From contig CM074809.1 of assembly GCA_037447605.1 (NCBI GenBank), positions 1,161,705 through 1,225,704 on the forward strand: a DNA stretch of 64,000 nucleotides, given 5' to 3'. This stretch comes from Zygnema circumcarinatum. Its lineage: Eukaryota; Streptophyta; Zygnematophyceae; Zygnematales; Zygnemataceae. This document shows positions 34,595 to 46,152 of the stretch, piece by piece (position 1 is the first letter of the stretch; every line of letters starts with the position of its first letter). Below the pieces are notes generated by a model that made no database searches, was not told the origin of the DNA, and saw only the letters and a list, made by a program, of their open reading frames with translations. A program made the position numbers and the translations under genes.

Positions 34595-36278
34595 GGCTGC
34601 CACTGCCCTTTATACTCCCTTCCCTCCCTCTGCCTCTCGCCTATGTCTGACGGACGCTTCTCCATTCCAAGAGCTTCCTTAAAAAAGGGAAGGAATTCCT
34701 TCTCTATGTGCACAGTTATGTCACAAAATTCCAGTTCTCGCATGGAAACGAGGGGTCCAGATCCATATAAATTACGCCAACTGTTCGACATGGAACGTCT
34801 TCCGCGTTCAAAAAAGCACCGGAGGGCTGAGTGCCACGTGTCGCCTCCACAAGCAACCAAATTGCCAGCTGTGTCTGCCACGTGGACTAAACTGTGTTTC
34901 CGTGCTTCGAATTGAAAAATCCAGTTACCCGTTTGTTTGCGGAAACCAGCCCGACTCGAGTTTCCAACCCGCGGTTTGGAGCGGTGGGCAAATCTGCAAA
35001 TCCGCAAATCCGCAAATTCGAATTTCTAACGAACTTGAACCGGAGGGCGGAAAAGTACGGACATGCTTGATTCCAGCCAATGTCAGCAAGCCACGTGTCA
35101 TCCACGTGGCATTATAGTATTAACCATTTGAAATTCCAAAATCTGGTCGCCACGTGGCGACTCCCGCCACGCTTTCCGCGCTCAGTTCGGACAAAACTGC
35201 TCTTTGACCGAAACTGGCGGTCCGCTTCGGCCGTGCGGTTACCGGTCACCGCCAGAAGCTCTCATTGGCTGGGAGACACGTGGCATACGCGGAGATTGGC
35301 CCCGAAGGCCCTACGAATGAGAGGCCGTGGAGGCCCCCCATTGGCTGAGAAAAATCGTGGTTCTCCTTTTGCGTGCGGTTACCGGTCAACCTCAGCGATC
35401 GTCCAGCACGGCGGACGTGGACAAAAAGTCAGATATTTTTTGTTTTTAATTTTCGACGTGGCGGAACCTAACGGCGTCACGTGGACAAAAATGTCGGTTG
35501 CTTGTCTGCCGAGCATCTCGGAGCCCTCGAAGGCGGCCGCCGCTAGCGGACAAGCGCCGGCGACGGCGGTCCCTAGGAGTCACTCCCAGTGGTCCCCCGC
35601 GGTCCACCCACGGTCACTGACGTCCCTTTCGTCCCTCCACGCGTCCCGGCGGCCGCGCTTTTGTCCCCTCAGATCTTTTCTCGCGTCCTTGAGCTGACGG
35701 CTGTCCGGGTCCGACCTGGCATCGCCCACTTTCAGTTACAAAGCCGTACAACGCAACTTCTTGCATTTCTCTGCATAGAAACCAGTTTGCATTCTCGTCG
35801 GCTTCTGTGGTTAGAGCCACAGCCGAGGGAAAATGTTGCTGCCAACCGGCGGTTCACCGTAATCCGTCGGATTCCACCGCCGAAAGGACGCAATCAGTGA
35901 CCGTGGTGCTGGACGCGAGCGTCCGTCTACCGTACAAATGAAGCTTGGAGGGCAGCTTAAAGGTGTTGCTCACTTTCAGCATTTTCCAGACGCCGCTCCT
36001 GCAAGCTCTTGCAGGCAGGTACTTGGAGAGGGGGTGCTTGCTTCCAACTGCAGCTTATTGATTCCTTGGAGCAGGATATTGAAATTTGTGGCAGATGTTG
36101 CACCTCCAGCGTGTTATCTAGCGGGCTGCTTCTTGTCACTTGCAGGTGACGAGATTACATCAGTTAAGCGGCGCTGCTGGACAACATAATTTTTTGAAGC
36201 TGAAACCTTTTTTACCTTTGAGCTGTACAAGAAACGCCTTCATTGAGAAAAGAAAGGTTCTTTAGTTGACGTTTCAAT
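34595..36278. promoter_or_regulatory. Shared VTE4-VTE2 divergent promoter region rich in CACGTG boxes
   Basis: The 1.68-kb spacer between the ATGs of VTE4 (34594, minus) and VTE2 (36279, plus). CACGTG cores with G-box/ABRE-type flanks occur at about 34835, 34879, 35092, 35103, 35151, 35277 and 35474; related GACGTGG lies near 35455. CATTGGCT (CCAAT-box, reverse) appears at about 35263 and 35339. The 16-mer GTGCGGTTACCGGTCA occurs twice (35233-35248 and 35373-35388). In plants such G-boxes bind bZIP and bHLH factors (HY5, PIF, ABF types), so light or ABA/drought control is a reasonable inference. VTE2's transcription start and 5' leader lie somewhere in 35.5-36.3 kb. Confidence 0.7.
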
Positions 36279-39200
36279 ATGATTTCATACGGCGGCTCTC
36301 GAGTGGCTTCAAGCGCCACCTTAATGCCTCAATCTGCGCTTCCACGCCCTTCGGCTGCTCGAAAGCTTGAAGATGGCAGAGCTGTACCAGCTAATTTTAA
36401 TCTACAAGCGCAGCTTTTAGGTGCGTTCCGTTCTTCTGGTCGTTCTCAAATTCAATTAAGGATGTCCCTTAAGATTCTTTTTGGTTCTTGGTCAGAATTT
36501 TCAATATGGGAAGTGACCAAATTTTCTATTGTTTGTCTAAGATATTATTCAAACCTTCAGCTTTGATCTACGGTTGGCAAGGGCATTTTGTTGCACAGTT
36601 CGACGATTGTCTGTGCTCGTGCACCAGAAAGACTGTAGATCTCTGAACGAGTCAATTAACTCGCTCAGAAAACAAGCAGCTTTCAATTTATTTTTGCAAG
36701 TCAGGGAGCCTTTTTTGAAGTATGAGCATTTGCACCGAATAGCTACTGTTTTTTGTATACATAATTGTGGAGCAGGATCTGCATTTGTTTCTTACAGTGT
36801 TTCTTGTTATTTAAAAAAGAAACTCAAAAACTTTCTTCAGCTTAGTTTATCATCTGGTTCATGTGACAGAGGGGCAATATTTTTTGCAAACGAATAAATT
36901 TTGCAAATATGACGTAGTGATTTTGTCTTGCCCTTTCTTTTTCTATTTTTTTAATCTCGTTATTTAAGGTTTAAAACTAAATTGGAAAGGTCTTCCTGAA
37001 ACTTGGAAAGGTCGAATGCATCATGACACCTTTTGTGGTTCTTGCACTGCAGAATGTCATGCAACAAGTCATATTCCGCTGGGTCGTCAGGTTTCACAAT
37101 GCAAGCTGGCAAGCCCAGTTAGATTGAGCCAGCTGGCGGGCGGTCGGCTAGTATCTCGAAAGCAGTTCTCAGATACAATTCGGCACCGCAAGCCTAGCTG
37201 TAGAAACAGAGATGGAAATGGCGCAATAACTGCGACAGCCACTCCTCGAGATATAGAGAGTAGCTCCACTTTGCAAAGTAACTATTACTCTTCTGAATTA
37301 TTACTCTTTTGTTTTCTGCATTCTGTTGCAGGCGTCCGTTTTCTGAAAACTGGTTCATGTACATTGAGAAGTTTCCTTTCTTTAAAGATTATTTGGTTGC
37401 TGCAACTGCATCGAATGGCTCTCTCAAATTATTAAGTGCTCAAAACGCCAAGGTTCTTAGAATCGCTAGAGCATGCATGAGTAGTGTCGTCCTTTACTCT
37501 TTTTAAAGGTGGGATTGGAACTGATTATTGTAGAGCAACACGAATCGGACACAGATTTTTCTTCAGCTCTTCTATGGATCGATGCCTTCTGGCGATTTAC
37601 GCGGCCACACACCATGATTGGCACCGTAAGTAGTTCTTCATTCTTCGCTCTATCAAGCCTAATCAGAGACTGTCCTTGCAGCAGGAAGCCACTCCTTCAC
37701 TCCTGTGAAGCCCTCTGACTTAGAATTGTGATATGCGAACGGGACTGGGGGCAGACTTTAAGTGTTTTTTCCGTTTCGCTGCTGGCAATGGATGCTACGA
37801 CAGGACTTAGTGTCCCCTTCATCGCAGGCCTCCTGAAGGTATGTACCTGCTGTCCTTTCTGACTAGAACCTGCTCTGCCTACCTCAATGGACGTTTTCAA
37901 TCCTTTGCCATTTGTGAGTCAACAGTTCTGTACCGATCGCCGACGGAGGTCCGCTTCGCATTTGTTTAAGGGCTGACGTGGCCCTTGCAATCTATGTGCT
38001 TGAAACCGTACTACTTCTATGAAATGATGAGATGCTGACAATCGTTTCTGACTGTTTATACAGGCCGTGGTGCCAGCGTTGTTAATGAACATCTACATCG
38101 TCGGCTTGAACCAACTCTCTGACATAGAAATTGACAAAGTATGTTGGACCCACTTCATTCCACGCTCGTAGGGTTCTTAGGGAAATTCCTTTTTTAATCC
38201 TGGGGACGGCGGATGGTCAAAGGTTTTACAGTGAGAAATGGCCATTTTTTAAAGATTAGTCGAACCCGAATTAATGTGCCATGATGTCTAGGATGATCTC
38301 TTTGTGACCAAGTTCCTTGCAGATTAGGTAGCACGGTATTTGAAATCATTACAGCTTCTCGGTCATTTAGCTTCCTGGTGTTTCTTTGCACCGAATTAAT
38401 TTTCATTGGACTTAGGTGGTAGACATTGTCAAATGGGGAGTTTGGCTTGAGCGGTTCCTATGAAATGAACAGTTGAATATAGCATTGCTATACGCCACCA
38501 TTTCGGCATCATTTATATCGAATGTTTGGTATCAGATACAGCAGCAACTGGAGAGTGTGTGCTGAAACTTGACACAAAACTTATGAAACTTATGAATTTT
38601 ATCTGTACATTTTCTGGGAATTTTGGATTAAGTCTTTTTGTCTCGCTGTGTTTGGACAAGGCTTAGAGATTAGTAGAATGCTTTACAACCAAGTTCGAGT
38701 GTGATGGGCTCAATTACCATGTCTCTTCCTTCTCTGTCCTGCTATTATTGAACTCATCATGACATGAACCTGGCTAGCATCAGCCAAGCAGTTGAATTAC
38801 TCCTCGTTGATTTGCAGACATTGAACAACATTTGACATGACATGTCTCTGTCTCTGTCTAGTAAGTTGTCTTGGCATAGTAGCCTGAGGTCACATGTAAG
38901 TCAGCGTGAAGTTTACTTAAATTGTGGCTTTACTTCAAATGGACAGCTTCACCTTCCTTTTTCGGTTTTGCAATTATTATTTACTGAGGATGAAGGACGT
39001 GGGTGCATAGTGCAGGTGAACAAGCCATATCTTCCTCTAGCCTCTGGAGAGTTTTCTGTTGGGATGGGTGTAAGCATCGTCAGCATTGCCGCCATTATGG
39101 TACGATGCCACTTTTGTCTTTGCAAAGGAAAAATAAAAATAAATACCAACAGGGCGGAATACCACCTGCTTATGTCTCCTGTCATTTCATGTTCATGTGC

Positions 39201-41590
39201 TGAGTGTAGTTATGGGTTGTGGGCGACTTGTAGAGCTTGGCAATGGGAGTGGCGTCGGGCTCCACGGCGTTGCTCCTAACACTCCTTGTCTCGATGATCC
39301 TTGGCACGGCATATTCAATTGATGTGAGGAAAGCCTTCAATACCTCTTTTATTTTGGTAGTTTATTTGAAAGTCCCAATGTTGAAGCTCTTTGTGAGAAC
39401 TGATAATTTCAGTATGCCTAGTCACCATGTGGAAAACTAACGCCTTGAGATTATCTACACTTCATTCTTCATTATGCGATCCGAAGAAGTCTTCCCACTT
39501 CCTCCATACGTCCTCTCCCCTTGATTTTTCTCCTGGAGGAACTTTTTCTGTGGTTCCTGCAGGGTGTTACCGAATTCCGTTCTTCTGTCTGTCTTAGTGA
39601 CAGCCATGATTTAGGCCCTAAGAGGCTGGCTGTTTTGTCCTTTCGTTATGGGCGCTCGCAGAGCTGAAGGGGGATGGGGGTTGACGCCTGCAGCTGCCTG
39701 GGCTGCGGTGGAAACGATTTCCGCTTGTGGCGGCAGGGTGCATCCTCGCAGTTCGAGCAGTGGTCGTGCAGCTTGGCTTCTTTTTCCACATGAAGGTGAC
39801 TTTTTTTTGTGCAGGACATTAGAGAAAGTTGAGCGGCTAAGGGAGTTTGCAAGAGCATGCAGTACCTGTCTCGGAAGCCATAGCATCCAGTTGATATTGT
39901 TAACGTCATTCTTGGTTGGGTGAGGGATGGGGTTGTCTACTGCAGTTTGCCTTGAACCGAGCAGCCGTTTTGAGCCGCCAACTACTTTTTGCAACTTCAT
40001 TCATGTGCCTTTTCTCTGTTGTTATTGCGCTGTTCAAGGTGGGTTGATACTAGATACCTCTGCACGCGGAAAATAGTCCTCCTTTCTTTTCCTTCTGCAA
40101 TATATTGGTGTTGTTGCTGGCCATTCGTTCATCAGAGTACGTTTCTTCCAATCGAATCTATCTCGTTCACCCTCTGGTCAATCTACACGAGCTGTCATGG
40201 AAGGTGGTTGGAGTTTGACTCCTCTGGCACCTACGGATGTTACACGAGGCAAATCCCCTGAAAAGCCTGATCAGTAGAAAAATGTCATCTCTTTCATTCT
40301 GATCCATCATGCAAATACCCACATAATGTATCCACGCCTTACTTCTGACCTCACCCATTCTGGAGAGGACGGAGAGGAACTATTTACAGCTTATGCAACA
40401 TTCTAATATGCAGTGCCGAATGTGCGCGGGTTGCAGGACATCCCTGATGCAGAAGGGGATCGCAGATTTGGTGTGTTTTCGTTTACAGTGCAATTGGGAC
40501 AACAGAAGGTTTGCTTTGTTATCCCTACATGCTTGAGAGCTGAGAAGTGGAAAAGGAAAGAGGAGAAAACCTACAAAATTGATTTCACATTATATTCAGC
40601 AAGAGGAGAAACTCGTTTTTGTCCAATTATCTTATTTGGAGTGGGATCAAAGCCGGAAAAGTTTACGAGAGCCTGTATCAGAAAGCTAGCAAGCCTCATT
40701 GTCGACCGGCTGCTCTGGCAGGTGTTTTGGTTCTGTATCACCACCCTCTTGGCTGCATATGGAGGAGCTCTACTCTTTGGGTTGACATGTTCTACAATGT
40801 GGAGCAAAGTCATCACTGTGAGTAAACTGACAGTTAATGCGTTATTGTGATGTCTGCCTAGGCTGATGAAGGGATCAGCAACACGGTTATTTTCTTTCTT
40901 CATTAGTTGGAGGGATATTGTAGCGGAATTAGCTTTTTTTACGGCCAGTACTGTTTAGCCTGTCCAACATGTCTTCTACAGTGCCAGTTTTGTTAAGAGA
41001 GATTTGTCAGCAGATTGTTGTGTTGTCAGGGACTTTTAGGGTGACGTAAGCAGAGAATGCCACGTGCGGGAGGGAGGGCAGACTTTGGCACACAGCACCA
41101 TGGCACTGCTGCTGTGGCAGCGAGCACAGGCAGCGGACTTGACTGATAAAGATTCCATCTACGAGACATACATGTTCGTCTGGAAGGTAAGAAGGTTTGC
41201 CTTGGTTCTGTCACGTGTCAATAAGAGTATTGCTGTGTCAAGGAACGGGTAGCGAATGGCAGATCACGCTTGTTGTAAGGTGTTGTCAAATCAGCCGTTC
41301 ACACTTTCAGCCCCCCTGGAAACTCTGTAAAATCTGAAACCTAAAACCCCTAAGTCATAGTGGATGGGAGTCATTAAACGTCTTGTAACCAAATTGGTTC
41401 GGAAGGCAAGCAGTTGTTGATAAAATTTTTATGCGATTGCGGAGATATCGAAAGGAATCTGGGCTTTAGGGATACTAACTCGTATGTGGACTTCAAGAAA
41501 TTCAAATGTGGACTATGTGCGCTCTAATCATGGTGGTGATGGTTGCAGCTGTTCTATGCGGAGTATCTGCTGCTGCCCTTCTTTCGGTGA
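36279..41590 (+). CDS. VTE2: Homogentisate phytyltransferase
   Basis: Firm exons: 37509-37625, 37755-37838, 38064-38138, 39016-39099, 39234-39323, 39694-39795, 39946-40038, 40437-40508, 40722-40817, 41082-41186 and 41549-41590, all in phase 0 (320 codons with stop). It shows [12 protein letters not shown], the first Asp motif [51 protein letters not shown], the second motif [23 protein letters not shown] and [19 protein letters not shown]-stop. This is a UbiA-type membrane prenyltransferase that joins homogentisate to phytyl-PP, the committed step to tocopherols, in the plastid envelope. The N-terminus is probable: 36279-36420 (Ser/Ala-rich) joins in phase to 36969-37277. The link from 37277 to 37509 is unsettled; an extra exon near 37331-37451 is possible. 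Homogentisate solanesyltransferase is a paralogue, but this C-terminus fits HPT better. Confidence 0.92.
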
Positions 41591-42500
41591 AGAATGGTCA
41601 GAGGGCAGACGATTCTTTTTCATGGCGCATGCCTTCATTTGGTAAAGCAATTATAGCTGGCCGGATATTTTCTGCCTCGCCATAAAGCCACCTCTCCTTT
41701 TGTCTCCACCTAGTTTTGCCCTCGGTTTGGCGACAAGTGTATAGCATTGTTTAGGGCTATAAGTATATACCACAGGATAGACACTCCTAGATAATCCTAG
41801 TGAGTTTTTGCTTTGAGTTGACGAGGCCATGCCGTGCTATGGCCCTGTTGTCTTATTTTCCAAGGAACAAAGATTTATTCTTGGTTCAATAGTCATTCTT
41901 CGGAGGACGACTCTCAATCTCTGTACTCAAGTGGCGGAAAAGCCCGAAAACCCTGAAAACCCGGAAGGGGAAAGGGTGACGTACATGAAAGTGAAGAGGA
42001 CATTTCTTGAGTGCAGTATGTGTTGACCGTCATGCTGCAGCTCTTCACATGGACACTTCCTCCGCTTCATGGGCTGATGACAAATCGTCATTACTTAGGT
42101 TACTTAGGTTGTGAGCAAGTGCAAGGTTTTTGTCAATGGGGGGGGTAAATTTAGGCCCTAGTTACGGTGAAACAAGGTGTTGCCGATGCTGCCACATTGG
42201 CTCGCATGCAATGTTTGCACCTTCAATCTTGTCCTTGCAAAAATAAACCTAAACCCTGCACCATAAAAACTAAAAGAAAAGAAACCGGTAAACCAGAGAT
42301 ATGTATCCTTGCCCCTAAAAACCCTAAAAACCCTAAAACCCCTAAACCCTAAACCTTAAAAAAATCAGAGTTAACTCCCATGTTGTCATACGACACAAAT
42401 TTCTGACCTTGCACGAGGCGGACGGCGACCTGCTCCCTTCTCCCTCGCCCTCACCTCCCTCCCTCCCTCCCTTCATACCGTACGGACGGCACATGCAAAT
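41591..42500. other. Intergenic, with telomere-like motif block
   Basis: The 3' flank of VTE2. At about 42307-42358 there is a degenerate run of CCCTAAA/CCCTAAAA units, the plant telomere motif, too short and imperfect to be a telomere. No gene seen. Confidence 0.6.
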
Positions 42501-42506
42501 GCAGGA

Positions 42507-42590
42507 GACATGTGGCACGTCCACGAGCAAAGTCCAGCAATCTCGCACGAGGCAATCCAACGGTCAAATCGCAGCGAGGGGACACGTGGC
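42507..42590. promoter_or_regulatory. Promoter-like module, copy A
   Basis: It contains, in order, ACATGTGGCACGT, CGAGCAAAGTCC, ATCTCGCACG, ATCCAACGGTCAAA and GGACACGTGGC. The same words in the same order appear at 43751-43836 (copy B) and in weaker form at 43901-43975 (copy C). CACGTG is a G-box and CAACGGTCA resembles a MYB site. Function is inferred. Confidence 0.55.
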
Positions 42591-42904
42591 ACGTTCAGGC
42601 TTGCCCGGCAGGCAGCCCCCTTCGGACCGCGTCCCGAACCGCCGCCCGAAGCTGCCGCCCGCCCCGCGCCGCCGCCGTACCGTTCGTACGCCCCTGCGTA
42701 TGCGGCCTCTCCCCGTGGTAACAGCACCTCGCATGCACCAACAACATGTTGAACACGCCCTGCACAACATGCTCCACTCCCCCCCACGCTCCCTCTCCAA
42801 TACCAAAATGCTATAGATGTAGCAAGAGCCCCAAAAGCCCTGCCCTAAATCTCTCTCTCTCTTCAGTGCACGTTTCCAGCGAGCTCCAGGAGCTCGCCAA
42901 TGCC

Positions 42905-43020
42905 CCAAACGCCTCGTAGGTCCTTTGGGACCAGTTCCTCGTGGTTCCCCATGATGCTGATTTTGTCCATGTACATTTGATGGCCTGGCCATCGTGAGAT
43001 CAATGCCATGCCACTTCCTT
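42905..43020 (-). repeat. Dispersed repeat copy (related to 9205-9325)
   Basis: The reverse complement reads through GATCTCACGATGGCC, AAATGTACATGG, GGGGAACCACGAGGAA and CCAAAGGACCTA, the same order as at 9205-9325. A fainter second copy is at about 43095-43160. Confidence 0.7.
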
Positions 43021-43599
43021 CTCCTTGTATTGCTTTGAAACCGGAATTCCTAATCTTATTGCCCGCATGTGTTATTAGGGGCCTCAATTATTTTTAACCG
43101 ATTCTGTGCAAATTTGATGGCGTTGCCACCGTGAGACCTATGCCCAATTCACGTCACGGTTTGCACACAAGTGTGCTATTTTGCAATTGCACTAACACAC
43201 GAGTGTTGGTGTGCTTGTGTGCGCAATAATGTATTAATGTGCAGTGTGCTTGTGTGCATTGGTGTGCTAATGCTAGGAAGGAAGGGAGAGAGGAAACAGG
43301 GTCGGGATGGAAGAGAAGTGTATGGCACATCAGTCAGTAAAATTAATTTTGCTTCTTTTGCTTGAATGACTACATCATCACATGTAAGTGTCAAGAATGA
43401 GGGACTGAAGAAATATTTGTGGCAATTCAACATAGACATATCGACAGTCAACTGAATCCATGCATCACGCAATGGTTGACATGCAATTATTGATGTCCCA
43501 CGACCTTTTCATCTCAGGCCCAAAAAAGAAATCCTTCTGACCGATGCGAAACCTGTCGCCTCCCACTCTCTCTCCTCCTAGGGCAGCCACCGCCCAAAG

Positions 43600-43980
43600 C
43601 GGCACCACGTGGACCGCCTGCCAAGCGGGAGGGGGGCCACTGCAAAGCATCGCCGGCAACTGTCATAGAGCCGCGTGCTGACACGTGGCTTATGACACAT
43701 GGCCAGTGACACGTGGTTAGTGACACGTGGATGATGACACGTGGTTTGTCAACACGTGGCGTGTCCTCGAGCAAAGTCCGCATATCTCGCACGGCATCCA
43801 GCGGTCAAGGTGTACAGTAACATGAGGACACGTGGCGGCTTTATGTGGAAAACTAACCGTTGCACTTGCACGATCGTAGAGATGCGTGGCGGCATGATCA
43901 CGTGACACGTGGCATATTCCGAGCAAGAACCAAAAATCTCGCAAGCGGAATTCAGACTTGACTGTCCGCACGTGCTCGCT
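43600..43980. promoter_or_regulatory. CACGTGG array with module copies B and C
   Basis: Five (A)CACGTGG boxes spaced about 14-28 bp apart lie between 43681 and 43760, several preceded by TGAC or TGA. Module copy B follows at 43751-43836 (CGAGCAAAGTCCGCATATCTCGCACG, then CATCCAGCGGTCAAGG, then GGACACGTGGC), and copy C at 43901-43975. More CACGTG boxes occur at about 44064, 44490, 44753 and 44885. This looks like a strong stress/ABA-type regulatory region, most likely for the transcription unit that starts near 44.9 kb. Confidence 0.55.
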
Positions 43981-44899
43981 TACGTCAGCAGAGTTGACCC
44001 ACGCCAGCAAAAGTAGAATCAGGTCAAGCACGATGGATCCTGACAACGCCGCCTTCCAGTGCCACGTGGCCCTTTCCAAATTAGAATCCCCTTTTTTATT
44101 CGAACATTCGCAGTAAAAAAATAATAATAATCACAATAATAGCACTTTCCCTTTTATTTTTCTTCCAGCGGGGCAATCCGCGGCCTTCCTTCCCACCCAG
44201 TTCCACGCGCTACTGGCCGCATGGAACCGCCCTGCCCGTTCGCCGCACGCCTCTCCTCGCGCCATTATTGGCGCCATTATCGGGGAGGCCGTACGGCCAC
44301 TTGGCCTCCCGCCACGCTGTCACATGGCTGACGTGGCGGACGGCGACACCCCCTGCCGCCCTCGCGACCTCCCCCACCGTACGGCCACCTCACCGATCCA
44401 TGTCTCACCTGGTTCCCTCCCCCGTTGGACCGCATAGAACGCCGCCGCCCCGTGTCCCCCAAGCGCCGCGGTGCGCCTGGCGGTCGGGCCACGTGGCGCC
44501 CCTATCCGCCCGTCGCGGCGTGACTCCTCCCGCCCGGCCCGCCCGCCTCCATCCGCCGGCGCGCCTTCCTAACCGTCCGATCTTCCCGTCGCCCGCTCCC
44601 GGTCGTCCGATGATACCCCCGCCCCTCCGCCTTATCCAAGTATCTCCCACGTCTCCGGACGCCTTTCGACGAATCGCGACTATCCGTCACACGTGCAGCC
44701 TCAGATCGCTTTCCCCGCCCTTGGCCGCCCCACGCTCAAGCGAGCCGCCCGCCACGTGGCGTCACGCTGTCATCCTAGTCCGGCCATTTCGTACAATTTC
44801 GTACGCTCCGTACGACGTCGGCGACGCCGGCCGGCGACGTCGCCGTCAGCGGCCGGGCGGTTGCGCGCACCGCTGGCTTGACGACACGTGGGCTTGTGA

Positions 44900-46152
44900 C
44901 GTCACGCTGGCGGGCGCTCCTTCCTTCGGTGCAGGGCCTTGGAAGGAAGGGCCTTGCAAGGGCTGCAGGGAAGGAGGAGCCTTGCAGGGGTGGGCTTGCT
45001 GTTGCTGCTGCTGCTGCTGCCTCGGAGGCGGAGGTGTGTGCGACAGGGAGGGAGGGGAGAGGGTTGCGGAGGGTATTGGAGGGGTCAGTCGTGCGTTTGT
45101 GTTTGCAGGAGGAGGTTTGCGTGCGTGCTTGCTTATGATGCTCTATTTTGTTTTTTGGTGGTTTCGTTGATTGGAGTCTCATTGAAGGCGTTTTCCAGAC
45201 ATAATTGTGTCAGGCATGACGCGTATTTCTGGCTGGCTCTGCAGTGAAAGGGGAAGAAGAATAACTGTTTAGTTATGGTCTATGCTGGAATTGTGCTTTT
45301 GCTTGGAACTTGTAAAATTATTGCGCAGCTTTCTCTGCATGTATTAGCATCTATTATTATAGTCATGCTTCTGCTTTCGGCATGACGCCCAATCTTTCTC
45401 AGTCTGCATTTTCCTTTTGCCTCCTTATATTGTTTCTAATGCGTATATTTTTGTTAACGCTGCAGTCATATTAACGCGTTGGAATGTTAAGCAGTATGGG
45501 AGTGGCCGTGAATTATCTTAAGGAATACGAGGTTTATTGAATTTTTTAAATATAGAACTTCTGTTGAAGTGAGCCTCGTTGGAATAACATTAACTGCCTT
45601 TTAGGCTCGTCTTAATCTCTGTTCTTTTCTGGTATTTTTTTTTCTTGGATGCTTCAACCGAAATTGGTAGACGCTGCGCACAGTCGCAGGGTCCGGGGTG
45701 TCTAGTTGTCTGTAAATTGTTTGGTCTTTCCAATTTTTCCTTTTGCACCAGCTTGTGAATGGCTGTGAGATTCAGGCATAGGGGCTTTCCTATCCTATTC
45801 GAAGGTATCTTTTAGTCTTTTTGTATGTCCACTGCTCGTTTCTCTGCTTCTGTTCATTATTTTTAGAGTATTTCAGGTTCATTTTAAATTGCACCATCCT
45901 TGGAACGTGTAATTTAGTTTAGTTTACTTTAGTTTTATTGTATCTCGACCATAAGCGTTCTGCTGCTCTGATATTGCCTTCAGAGTGAGGAACCAAGGTA
46001 AACGCTTAGTAAAGCGTCTGGGAGAGCAACGACAGAGGCTCTTTCTTGGACTACCTTATTTATGGAAGCAATTCGTGTGTTACCTGAAGACGTGGAGCCA
46101 AGACTCACTAGATAACTCGATGTCTCTTCGATGCAGCTGACGGGAGGCCAAC
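44900..46152 (+). other. Probable 5' UTR exon and 5' UTR intron of the following gene
   Basis: GC-rich sequence with a CTGCTG run (about 44999-45018) gives way near 45120 to T-rich intron-like DNA. That ends at a good acceptor (CGATGCAG, about 46130-46137) 15 nt before the ATG at 46153. The long GC-rich ORFs over 44268-45170 are non-conserved and are not called as genes. Confidence 0.4.

Noticed and set aside
42307-42358. CCCTAAA-type repeats as a telomere or chromosome end
   Set aside because: Only a handful of imperfect units with unique genes on both sides; similar short patches at 50931-50955 and about 59760. At most an interstitial relic.
44268-45170. 300-aa Pro/Arg-rich plus-strand ORF and its minus-strand shadows
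   Set aside because: GC-rich promoter and 5' UTR DNA has few stop codons; the frame reads through CACGTGG boxes and shows no conserved motif.
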